From: Clostridiales bacterium
GTDB lineage: Bacteria > Bacillota > Clostridia > Christensenellales > Borkfalkiaceae
Assembly (NCBI GenBank): GCA_015069605.1
Contig: SVII01000013.1
Span: 1 to 38,568 of the forward strand
Length of the DNA stretch: 38,568 nt
Reading direction: 5' to 3'
Below, piece by piece: positions 31,871-38,568 of the stretch. The stretch's first letter is position 1. Every line of letters starts with the position of its first letter. A program made the translations under genes and the position numbers. The notes under the pieces were generated by a model that saw only the letters and a list, made by a program, of their open reading frames with translations, was not told the origin of the DNA and did not search any database.

Positions 31871-32389
31871 ATGGCTCATTATGTTGAAGATACAACTCTT
31901 GAAGTTGTTGAAAATGATTTTGAACCTCGCAAAGGCGGTTTTTTAGGTAAATTTATCGCTTTGTTGCTCGGGTTAATCTTAGGGATTGCCGCTACGCTTG
32001 GCGGTATCGTCGGTGCAGGATATATTTTTATCAACAAACCCGTCGATGAGGTAGTAAACACTGTCAACAAATTTGGTATAAACATTGACGTTTCGCAATA
32101 TCTCCGCGAAGAATATGCGCAAAAGAAGATTCTCGATCTTTTCGGGGACGTCGGCGGCGCAGTTGCTGATATTCAAGCTGGCAAGGGTACGCTCTCCTCT
32201 TTGGATGCGATCTCCCCTAAAGTTGGTGAATTGGTGGGCAAACTGGCCGAGGGCACGAATAAATTGGCTATTCCCATCACGAAAGAAGATTTGATGGCGA
32301 AACCTCTCTCGGAAATGCCTACTTACTTCAAAGAAAGTATCAACAAAACAGCCCTTGGGATTGTTTGTTGGCAATGGGCAAACCGCTGA
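31871..32389 (+). CDS. Membrane-anchored repeat protein, N-terminal piece (frameshifted)
   Basis: A 172-codon frame, family not recognised. About 26 acidic residues, then one membrane span (about 27-53, LLLGLILGIAATLGGIVGAG) and an outside region (VDEVVNTVNKFGINIDVSQY, then GDVGGAVADIQAGKGTL). The last natural residues read KESINKTALG; after that the frame gives nonsense and stops at 32389. The next frame continues the protein, so this and 32365-34122 are one gene of about 750 codons broken by a missing base near 32357-32359. The start has AAAAGGAG nine bases upstream. The protein would be anchored with its bulk outside the cell. Confidence 0.8.
   Translation: MAHYVEDTTLEVVENDFEPRKGGFLGKFIALLLGLILGIAATLGGIVGAGYIFINKPVDEVVNTVNKFGINIDVSQYLREEYAQKKILDLFGDVGGAVADIQAGKGTLSSLDAISPKVGELVGKLAEGTNKLAIPITKEDLMAKPLSEMPTYFKESINKTALGIVCWQWANR
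32357..32359 (+). other. Frameshift site joining two halves of one gene
   Basis: The reading frame breaks at CTTGGGATTG. Adding one G to the GGG run gives ALGDCLLAMGK, fusing the upstream frame into the downstream one without a stop. Possible causes: a real mutation, phase variation in the short G-run, or a sequence error. Confidence 0.75.
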
Positions 32390-34122
32390 CACCTATGATG
32401 GAAGCAATTTCCTATGGGGAACGCGACGTAGATTATTACGTAAACGATGAAGGCAAAGCCGTTATGATCGGCGATGCAAAAAAGACGACCGTAGCCGATT
32501 TATTGGACGGCGATATGATGAACATATTGGGGCGTATAACAATGGAATCCGTCATTGACGTTTCCCCTACCGATACCGTTATGTGCGCGATTGCATATGG
32601 CCCTTCCACTCGATACACCGTTGTCGGCGATACTATTGTGATGAACCAAGTGGTGTATTTCACCGAAGACGAGGTTACGTTTAAAGACGATCTCGGCGAA
32701 GTTGTAACGGGTGCGAATATACAAGCTATTGAAGGCGGCTATAAGTTGGATTTTGCAACGGACAAGACCAACGAAGACGGAACGCCTGTATATGAAACGC
32801 AATACATTTTCCTCAATAATGCGGACACGGGTGAGTATTTAGCGTTCTATGATTTGGAAAAAACTAAACCCGTTACCTATAAAAAGACGAAAATTAAGGA
32901 TTTGCAAAAAGACGCAATGTCCATCATTGACAGCGTATTGTTGAAAGACGCATTGAACGTTGACGAAACCTCGCACGGCATCTTGCGTTCGCTTGCTTAT
33001 GGTGAAGAAGGTGTTGCTTATTTCATCAACAGCAGCGGAAAAATTGAAATGAACGTTGGTTATTCCCCTCGTACCATCGGAGAATTGAGAACGCGTGGTG
33101 AAAATTTGATCAACGATATCTATTTGAAAGATATCATGGAAACCAATACTGACGATGCGATTACGATGTTCCTTCTCTACGGTAAACAAGGCATTCATTA
33201 CGATATGGATAGTGAATCCAACGTTACGATGAGAAAACAACTCATTTTGATTTATAATGATGGTTCCAACAACTTCGTATATAATGAATACGGCGAAGAA
33301 ATAACCGTTGAAACTTACGATTTGAACACCACAGCACAAACCTATTCCGTGAAAAAGAATGGCGAAATCGTTGCTACGTATAAGTACGTTCTCGCAGATG
33401 ATATGTCCCCCGTTACAACGGAAGATGATAACGTGGCAACCGCTTATTATCTTTGCGACATGGAAGGCGAAAATTTGTATTACAAAGCGACGACTTTGGG
33501 CGATCTTGCAGGCGGTGACAACGTCATTTCCGATATTTCCAAGCGTTTGACAATTGGTGAAGTTTTGGGCAAAGAAGCTGTGGAAGAAAACCGTTTCTTC
33601 AAGCACGTTCAAGACGAAACGGTGGAATCCCTCCCCCACGCCATTGAAGAATTGACCATCCAGCAAGTGTTTGCAGACAGCGTTTATAAGACGGACGCTG
33701 ACGGCAATTTCCTTGATAAAAACGATAATATCACAACAAACCGCGACGAATATGTTTTGGAAGGTTCTTGGTGGTATTTGTTGACATCCTATGACGAACA
33801 CGGAAATGAAGTTGTAAAAGATTATACTCTTAACGAAATGGATGCGTTGATTGCCAACATGAAAACCAACGTGCATAACGCTACGATTCGTAAGTTATAC
33901 AACGACGGCATGATTACTGATTTAGATCCAACCACATTAAACAGCGAAGTTCGAGGCAGCATCACCAGCTCCCCTCTTGGTGATATGACTGAAACGCTGC
34001 AGAATAAAGGCATCCCTTATTCAATCGGTGAGAATAAAGCCTATATGGGCGATTTGACCGTTGAACAAATGATGAATTACGTCAACGTTGTATTCGAAAC
34101 CATTGGCAAGCTGGGATTATAA
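32365..34122 (+). CDS. Membrane-anchored repeat protein, C-terminal piece (frameshifted)
   Basis: A 585-codon continuation of the gene starting at 31871. The protein is made of loosely repeated units of about 60-110 residues: a T-I-x-[DE]-L start (TVADLLDG, KIKDLQKD, TIGELRTR, TLGDLAGG), a short helix with I..I.L.D.L, and in several units a YG end (AISYG, AIAYG, SLAYG, FLLYG) followed by G-x-x-Y and a beta strand pair. Composition is acidic with few cysteines, fitting an extracellular protein. No LPXTG or known surface domain is seen. The start given is only the open-frame edge; there is no ribosome site and it is probably not translated alone. A terminator follows at 34137. Confidence 0.75.
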   Translation: MLAMGKPLTPMMEAISYGERDVDYYVNDEGKAVMIGDAKKTTVADLLDGDMMNILGRITMESVIDVSPTDTVMCAIAYGPSTRYTVVGDTIVMNQVVYFTEDEVTFKDDLGEVVTGANIQAIEGGYKLDFATDKTNEDGTPVYETQYIFLNNADTGEYLAFYDLEKTKPVTYKKTKIKDLQKDAMSIIDSVLLKDALNVDETSHGILRSLAYGEEGVAYFINSSGKIEMNVGYSPRTIGELRTRGENLINDIYLKDIMETNTDDAITMFLLYGKQGIHYDMDSESNVTMRKQLILIYNDGSNNFVYNEYGEEITVETYDLNTTAQTYSVKKNGEIVATYKYVLADDMSPVTTEDDNVATAYYLCDMEGENLYYKATTLGDLAGGDNVISDISKRLTIGEVLGKEAVEENRFFKHVQDETVESLPHAIEELTIQQVFADSVYKTDADGNFLDKNDNITTNRDEYVLEGSWWYLLTSYDEHGNEVVKDYTLNEMDALIANMKTNVHNATIRKLYNDGMITDLDPTTLNSEVRGSITSSPLGDMTETLQNKGIPYSIGENKAYMGDLTVEQMMNYVNVVFETIGKLGL

Positions 34123-34136
34123 TTTCAGAAGCAATA

Positions 34137-34171
34137 AAGGCGGAAGGCTTTTGTCCTTCCCCTTTCTTTTT
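34137..34171 (+). terminator. Terminator of the repeat-protein gene
   Basis: AAGGCGGAAGG (34137-34147) pairs with CCTTCCCCTTT (34155-34165) with one mismatch, followed by CTTTTT. Confidence 0.78.
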
Positions 34172-34247
34172 AGTTCGTCTTCCTCAATTTTTTCGACAAA
34201 ATATCTTTTATTTCCTTCTAATTCTTGGAAAAAACAAGCAAAAACGT

Positions 34248-34276
34248 TTGACTAATATTTTAAAATAGGATATAAT
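34248..34276 (+). promoter_or_regulatory. Sigma-A promoter of rpsF-ssb-rpsR
   Basis: TTGACT (34248-34253), 17 bases, TATAAT (34271-34276). Confidence 0.9.
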
Positions 34277-34282
34277 AATTAC

Positions 34283-34336
34283 ATACGGCTGTTAAACAGC
34301 TACCTTGTGCATTTTGAAATGCACCGAATAAGACCA
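34283..34336 (+). promoter_or_regulatory. Candidate S6:S18 autoregulatory leader
   Basis: The rpsF leader holds a GCTGT/ACAGC hairpin and a strong GTGCAT...ATGCAC hairpin (about 34306-34325) followed directly by CCGAA, then AAG that could pair with the preceding CTT. A CCG bulge beside a hairpin is the hallmark of the S6:S18-binding leader known upstream of rpsF in many bacteria. Assigned by position and this pattern, not by model search. Confidence 0.5.
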
Positions 34337-34349
34337 GGAGGTGAAAAGT

Positions 34350-34634
34350 ATGGCTAAATACGAAATGCTCTATTTGATCAACAACGATTTGACCGATGAA
34401 GCAAAAGAGGCGAAAATCGTTAAGTTTGAGGACGTCGTAAAGTCGATGGGTGGTTCTGTGGAATCCTCTGAAAAGTGGGGAACGAAAAAGACCGCTTACC
34501 CTATCAACTACAAGAACGAAGCTTATTTTGTTCTTATGACGTTTGAAGCAAACGGTAAAGTCGTTGAAGAGTTGAAGCGTATCGCAGGCATCGACGCAGA
34601 CGTTGTTAGACGTTTGATCACGAAGCTCAACTAA
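34350..34634 (+). CDS. rpsF: 30S ribosomal protein S6
   Basis: A 94-residue S6: KYEMLYLINNDLTDEAKEA, EKWGTKKTAYPINYKNEAYF and ELKRIAGIDADVVRRLI. It binds the 30S platform together with S18. The ATG at 34350 is used because the GGAGG site lies just before it; the longer GTG frame at 34341 overlaps that site. It is first in the rpsF-ssb-rpsR operon. Confidence 0.97.
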   Translation: MAKYEMLYLINNDLTDEAKEAKIVKFEDVVKSMGGSVESSEKWGTKKTAYPINYKNEAYFVLMTFEANGKVVEELKRIAGIDADVVRRLITKLN

Positions 34635-34647
34635 TTGAGGAATTAAA

Positions 34648-35067
34648 ATGAACAAAGTATTTTTAATCGGAAACTTAACGCGTGACCCTGAATTGACCGA
34701 AACAGCCTCTGGCGTTGCGGTTTGTCATTTTGCTATTGCTGTCAACAGAAATTATTCTTCGCAAGACAGCGAACGCCAAACGGATTTCTTTAACTGTACC
34801 GCTTGGCGCGCTACGGCAGAAACGATTGCGCGTTACACCAAGAAAGGCAACAAGGTTGCAGTTGGCGGTAGCATTCAGCTTCGCAACTATGAAGACAACC
34901 AAGGCGTAAAACGTACGGCTGTGGATATTATCGTACAGGATATTGAATTCCTTACCCCGAAGACCGCAGGCGAGTTTGAAGATGTTGCCGATGCACCTCG
35001 TCAGTCCGCTCCCAAAAAGAAGCCCACGCTTCAGGCTATGGACGACGACAGCGATATTCCTTTCTGA
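34648..35067 (+). CDS. ssb: Single-stranded DNA-binding protein
   Basis: A 139-residue SSB with the OB fold start NKVFLIGNLTRDPEL, the FFNCTAWRATAETIARY segment and YTKKGNKVAVGGSIQLRNYED, then a short linker and the acidic tip DDDSDIPF that binds repair partners. It is essential in replication and repair. It follows rpsF by 13 bases and precedes rpsR, the universal order in Firmicutes. Confidence 0.97.
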   Translation: MNKVFLIGNLTRDPELTETASGVAVCHFAIAVNRNYSSQDSERQTDFFNCTAWRATAETIARYTKKGNKVAVGGSIQLRNYEDNQGVKRTAVDIIVQDIEFLTPKTAGEFEDVADAPRQSAPKKKPTLQAMDDDSDIPF

Positions 35068-35110
35068 GATTTTCAGAAAGACAACTAAAATTATAAAGGA
35101 GTAACGTATT

Positions 35111-35359
35111 ATGGAAGAAAAAGCACCCGTAAAAAAGGTATATAAGAAAGCGCCCCGTAAAAAGGTTTGTGCCTTCTGCCAGGAAAAACTTGACGTTATC
35201 GACTACAAAGATATCAACCGTTTGAAGAAATTTATCACGGAAGGCGGCAAGATTATCCCCCGCAGAATGAGCGGTACGTGCGCTGCACACCAAAGAATCC
35301 TTGCAACCGCTATTAAGCGTGCAAGAATTACGGCTCTTCTCCCCTTCAAAGGTGAGTAA
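35111..35359 (+). CDS. rpsR: 30S ribosomal protein S18
   Basis: An 82-residue S18: a basic N-terminus, [40 protein letters not shown] and [16 protein letters not shown]. The CxxC and a later Cys suggest the zinc-binding form of S18. AAAGGAG lies before the start. It ends the operon; a terminator follows about 110 bases on. Confidence 0.97.
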   Translation: MEEKAPVKKVYKKAPRKKVCAFCQEKLDVIDYKDINRLKKFITEGGKIIPRRMSGTCAAHQRILATAIKRARITALLPFKGE

Positions 35360-35469
35360 TTGAATTAAATGTTATAAGACAAATTCGATTTCAATAAAAA
35401 GCACAAAACTTTCCGACCTGAAATTATATATAATCTTATAACAAAAACAAAACAAAATAACTAACAAAA

Positions 35470-35502
35470 AAGCACTCTGCATCACCGCAAAGTGTTTTTT
35501 TA
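35470..35502 (+). terminator. Terminator of rpsF-ssb-rpsR
   Basis: GCACTCTGC (35472-35480) pairs with GCAAAGTGT (35487-35495) with a wobble and one mismatch, followed by seven T. Confidence 0.8.
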
Positions 35503-35755
35503 TTTTACCTAAAAATATATATAATTCTACCCCCTAATACAGCTCAATGCCTTATATTTCCTAGCAATTCGTCCCCTCTACCTATATATAATTATATAGT
35601 AAAAAGTATAGTTATTTTCTTCTTAATTCTACTTCTAATACAGCCTGTAATTCAGTCCGTCATTTACGTCCCTCGGTCCGTCTTTCTGCCCCCGCCACAG
35701 GTAAATTCGTTTTGTCATTTTCTTGTAAATCGGCCTTGTACTACGACAGCTGAAT
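35503..35755. repeat. Gene-free AT-rich stretch with direct repeats
   Basis: The gap 35360-35832 holds two terminators and, between them, no supported gene. AATTCTAC...CTAATACAGC occurs at 35523-35543 and 35625-35644. TATATATAAT occurs exactly at 35425-35434, 35516-35525 and 35583-35592. GTCCGTC occurs twice near 35655-35682. No -35 fits the TATAAT copies, so these are not clear promoters. Confidence 0.55.
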
Positions 35756-35788
35756 AAAAAAGCTCCCGACGGCTGTCGGGAGTTTTTT
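35756..35788 (-). terminator. Terminator of the ABC transporter gene
   Basis: CTCCCGAC (35763-35770) pairs with GTCGGGAG (35775-35782); A-run on the left gives the U-tract on the minus strand, and T-run on the right allows the other direction. Confidence 0.9.
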
Positions 35789-35832
35789 GTTTTATTTTGA
35801 AGGTACAATTTCTATCACTCAAAAGAATGTCT

Positions 35833-38568
35833 TTAACGAATTAACTCGACAGGCTTCTTTTTAGAAATTTTTATAATCGGCAAAACGGCAGAAGCCACCG
35901 CCGTCAAGAGGCTCAAGCCTAACATAATAAGCACTTGCCGCCACTCAAAAATCGCAAAAGCAACGGGAATATTCATTGTCCCCATAATATAGGAATTAAC
36001 AAATACGCAACCCAATACGCACAGCAGGTTCGCAAAAAGCCCATTTATCAAGCCTATCAGTAAGCTCTCAAACAAAAAGGTCAGTAAAATATCCTTCCCG
36101 CCTGCGCCAAGCGCCCTTAAAACACCAACGCTGCGACGCTTACTTGCAATACTTGTACTGATATAGTTGTAGAGCATAAAAACGGAAAACGCTGCAAGCG
36201 CCAACGACACGTACAAGAATAAATCCGCTGCTTGACGAATGATAGGCTCGTTTTCTTGGATTATCGTCAACACCTCATTTTGATACCAAGTAAACGAAAT
36301 CCCTGTTTCGCTTATCATATATTGCACGATTTTATCCGCGCCGCTACGCAAGCTTTGCTGTGAAAAAAGCACTTTCGCATAATCCCCTTGCTCGGGATAA
36401 ATCGACAATGCGCGCATCAAAGAAGGATTTATCATTAGCTTGAACTCCAACGCAGACGAAACGTTATTGCCGTCCACGCCGAAATAGAACCCAACGATTT
36501 TGACCTGCATAGAGAAAGCTTCGTCCGCTTTGGATGTGATTGTAGCCATACAGGGCTCAACCGACTCTTTCCTCAAAATTTGCAATGCCCTGCTGAACTC
36601 TGCGCGAACGTTGTCCATACTGCCGTTTTCAAGCTTACGGAAAATCGAACGCACGCTTTGCCTATCCGCCTCGCTATACAGCATGGCAATTTCTCTTGTG
36701 AACACAGCATCAAGATTTAGACAGTTTACCAAAACCTCATCGTCTGAAAGCGTAATTTTTCCGTCCGCGGAATAGTCACCGCTGAATAGAAGCACGTTCT
36801 TCTCATCGAAATACTCGCTATTGTATACGTAGTCGGTCAGTGATTTTTTCGCGGTAGAGTTCCCCACCGAAAACATTCGATCCGTATCGCCTGCGTAAAA
36901 AATATCAGCCGAATTCGTCTTTTGGTTTATGGCGTTTCGAAATCCTCTTGCTACAAACAGGCACTTCTGCGCACCTGAGTTGATGAATACGTTATAATCA
37001 TCAAACAATGCATTCAATTCATCGTTGCGAGAGGCGGAATATTTTATCGGATCGTATTTATCGGGAATTTCTCCACAGTCAATAATCCCAACAATTGTGT
37101 ATTTCTTGTCCGCAACGGAAATGGTATGCCCAAGCAAGCTCTCTGCGTTCTCAACATACTCGCCACCAATCTGTCTTCCGTTCAAATAATAGACGATAGA
37201 ATCGGCAAGATAGGTAGAAATTGCAACGTTATACAAGGATTCCTCGGTCACCCTGCCATCATCGTCACACTGAAGGTATGGATACGTACCTGCCACCAAC
37301 GAATAGCCGAAGTTCTTAAACGTACCGTCCGCGTTTATTTCCCTCAAATCGTCAAACTCAATAAAGCCGTTAATAGAATTGGTGTAGTAGCGTTTGCCGA
37401 CGAGTAGCCCCGTTTCGGTGAGCTCCCCAATTGTCTGGGTGTGGGACAATCGCCCCGTAAGATTATCGCGGAAGTCGAATATTCCCTTTACAGTCCCCCC
37501 TGTTTCCTGTGTCAAATTCTCTATCGCATCATCGGAAAGCTTGAGGTTGTATTTTTCTTCATAGCCGTCTTGCCCTATATAGTCCACAGTGGCAACCATC
37601 GTAGAGGATATTTCGTGTAAACGATTGAGTAGCCCCTTCTGCACCGTAAAGTTTGCAACGGCATCGAATAACCCAAACACCGCAAATGCAAATGCGGAAA
37701 TTAATACGGTAATGAGCAGGCGAATCGGCTTGACTGTCACGGATTTCCACCCCAAGTACGCCGAAGTTCTTAGCTTCATTTTACTCTTTTTGAAGGGAAT
37801 CGGTTGAGGATTCTTCGCAAGCACCTCAGCTGTCGGCTTTTTATCGCGGAAGCATACTCTTTCCGTTACTTCAATACGCTTTCTCTCTTTGACTGCCTTT
37901 GCTAAAATTTCCTTTTCTTCAAAAGACAGCTCTGCTCCTTCTTTGATAATTACGGCATTTTCTCGCTCGCTAACGTTGGTCTGCAGGTCCTTTTCCGTAA
38001 AGGTAACGTCCTCGACGATTTTACCGTCCACAAGACGAATGATACGGTCGGCGTACCTTTCCGCAAATTCATTGTCGTGAGAAACGACAATTACAAGCTT
38101 GTCCTTCGATAGCTTTTTCAAGGTATCGAACACCTGCGCGCCTGTTGCGCTATCAAGTGCGCCCGTCGGTTCATCCGCCATAATGATATGGGGCGATTTT
38201 ACAAGAGCGCGCGCAATTGCCACACGTTGCCGTTGTCCACCCGAAAGCTCGGAAGGCTTACGACTGCGCAAACCTTCAATTTCAAACTCTTCCAGTAGAC
38301 CGTCAATCCGTTCTTCGTCCGTGGGAACACCTTGCATCTCCATGGCAATCTTGATGTTGTATTCCACCGTGTATTCCGAGAGGAGATTGTATTCCTGAAA
38401 AACAAACCCCACCACCGTGTTACGGTAGCTATCATATTCCTCAGCGGAGAAAGCGGAAAAGTTCTTGTCCTGAATGGAGATTTCCCCTTCGTCAATCCCA
38501 TCCAAGCCCCCGATAACGTTCAGAAGCGTTGTTTTCCCGCTTCCGCTCTTGCCCAAAATAAAAATCAA
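35833..38568 (-). CDS. ABC transporter ATPase-permease fusion, MacB/FtsX type (cut by window end)
   Basis: At least 911 residues, N-terminus outside the window (about 30-40 missing). The ATPase has Walker A GKSGSGKTT at the very start, Q-loop VGFVFQEYNLL, signature LSGGQRQRVAIARAL, Walker B IIMADEPTGALD and the switch His VVSHDNE. After a charged linker (about 195-265) comes one membrane span (about 280-302), an outside domain of about 460 residues and three C-terminal spans with the FtsX-type core KRRSVGVLRALGAGGKDI. This MacB-like type exports or repels peptides and lipoproteins or acts in peptide-antibiotic resistance; the substrate here is unknown. No two-component system is visible beside it. 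A terminator follows. Confidence 0.9.
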   Translation of the reverse strand: MIFILGKSGSGKTTLLNVIGGLDGIDEGEISIQDKNFSAFSAEEYDSYRNTVVGFVFQEYNLLSEYTVEYNIKIAMEMQGVPTDEERIDGLLEEFEIEGLRSRKPSELSGGQRQRVAIARALVKSPHIIMADEPTGALDSATGAQVFDTLKKLSKDKLVIVVSHDNEFAERYADRIIRLVDGKIVEDVTFTEKDLQTNVSERENAVIIKEGAELSFEEKEILAKAVKERKRIEVTERVCFRDKKPTAEVLAKNPQPIPFKKSKMKLRTSAYLGWKSVTVKPIRLLITVLISAFAFAVFGLFDAVANFTVQKGLLNRLHEISSTMVATVDYIGQDGYEEKYNLKLSDDAIENLTQETGGTVKGIFDFRDNLTGRLSHTQTIGELTETGLLVGKRYYTNSINGFIEFDDLREINADGTFKNFGYSLVAGTYPYLQCDDDGRVTEESLYNVAISTYLADSIVYYLNGRQIGGEYVENAESLLGHTISVADKKYTIVGIIDCGEIPDKYDPIKYSASRNDELNALFDDYNVFINSGAQKCLFVARGFRNAINQKTNSADIFYAGDTDRMFSVGNSTAKKSLTDYVYNSEYFDEKNVLLFSGDYSADGKITLSDDEVLVNCLNLDAVFTREIAMLYSEADRQSVRSIFRKLENGSMDNVRAEFSRALQILRKESVEPCMATITSKADEAFSMQVKIVGFYFGVDGNNVSSALEFKLMINPSLMRALSIYPEQGDYAKVLFSQQSLRSGADKIVQYMISETGISFTWYQNEVLTIIQENEPIIRQAADLFLYVSLALAAFSVFMLYNYISTSIASKRRSVGVLRALGAGGKDILLTFLFESLLIGLINGLFANLLCVLGCVFVNSYIMGTMNIPVAFAIFEWRQVLIMLGLSLLTAVASAVLPIIKISKKKPVELIR

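Noticed and set aside
32839-33876. 345-codon minus-strand frame under the repeat protein
   Set aside because: Antisense to coherent repeat units; Phe/Ile/Val/His-rich nonsense composition.
35425-35592. Promoters at the three TATATATAAT copies
   Set aside because: No acceptable -35 at 16-18 bases and no gene downstream.
1-38568. tRNA, rRNA, CRISPR, transposase or phage genes
   Set aside because: None of their signatures were found on reading both strands; a model search was not possible.

Overview
The window (about 45% GC by eye) reads as the chromosome of an anaerobic, endospore-forming member of the Clostridia. The evidence is the sporulation set (spoVAC, spoVAD, spoVAE, yunB, cwlD, sigH), a soluble trimeric [FeFe]-hydrogenase of the electron-bifurcating type, the McsA/McsB/ClpC protein-arginine-phosphate system and the Firmicutes order mrnC-rlmB-sigH. 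No rRNA, tRNA, phage, insertion sequence or CRISPR array was seen. Species cannot be given from sequence alone.

Layout. 1-5182 (minus): stress operon of a membrane XRE regulator, mcsA, mcsB and clpC, followed by the start of aroC; the usual first gene, ctsR, is not there. 5255-9772 (minus): the sugar-ABC ATPase ugpC/msmX, an aldo/keto reductase with a YigZ-family protein, and tyrS. 9873-12732 (plus): a WYL-domain regulator, then murG and yunB. 12748-19044: spoVAE on the minus strand, the nuoE-nuoF-hydA hydrogenase operon on the plus strand, then spoVAD and spoVAC on the minus strand, so the spoVA genes are split by the hydrogenase operon. 19185-23846 (minus): mrnC-rlmB-sigH-dnaX-ybaB-recR operon. 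23876-26142: cwlD, an unrecognised protein with a degenerate DeoC-like barrel, and a divergent small membrane protein. 26173-27779 (minus): a nadD-yqeK fusion and rsfS. 27815-28567 (plus): orphan membrane protein. 28577-30925 (minus): recX-birA-nnrD. 30982-34171 (plus): an Apt-like phosphoribosyltransferase and a large membrane-anchored repeat protein broken by a frameshift. 34248-35502 (plus): rpsF-ssb-rpsR with a structured leader. 35756-38568 (minus): an ABC ATPase-permease cut by the window end.

How it fits together. Most genes are housekeeping (translation, replication and repair, NAD metabolism, protein quality control), interleaved with sporulation and germination genes. Many sigma-A promoters can be read directly (TTGACA-like, 17-18 bp, TATAAT-like, often with an upstream TG), and two candidate sporulation promoters were found: sigma-G for spoVAE and sigma-E for cwlD. 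Several genes without a Shine-Dalgarno site start 4-6 bases after a -10 box and may be leaderless.

Most worth a second look: the DeoC-fold pseudoenzyme and its divergent membrane partner, the XRE membrane protein in the ctsR position, the split spoVA cluster, the frameshifted repeat protein, and the AAGCGTT repeats between tyrS and the WYL regulator.
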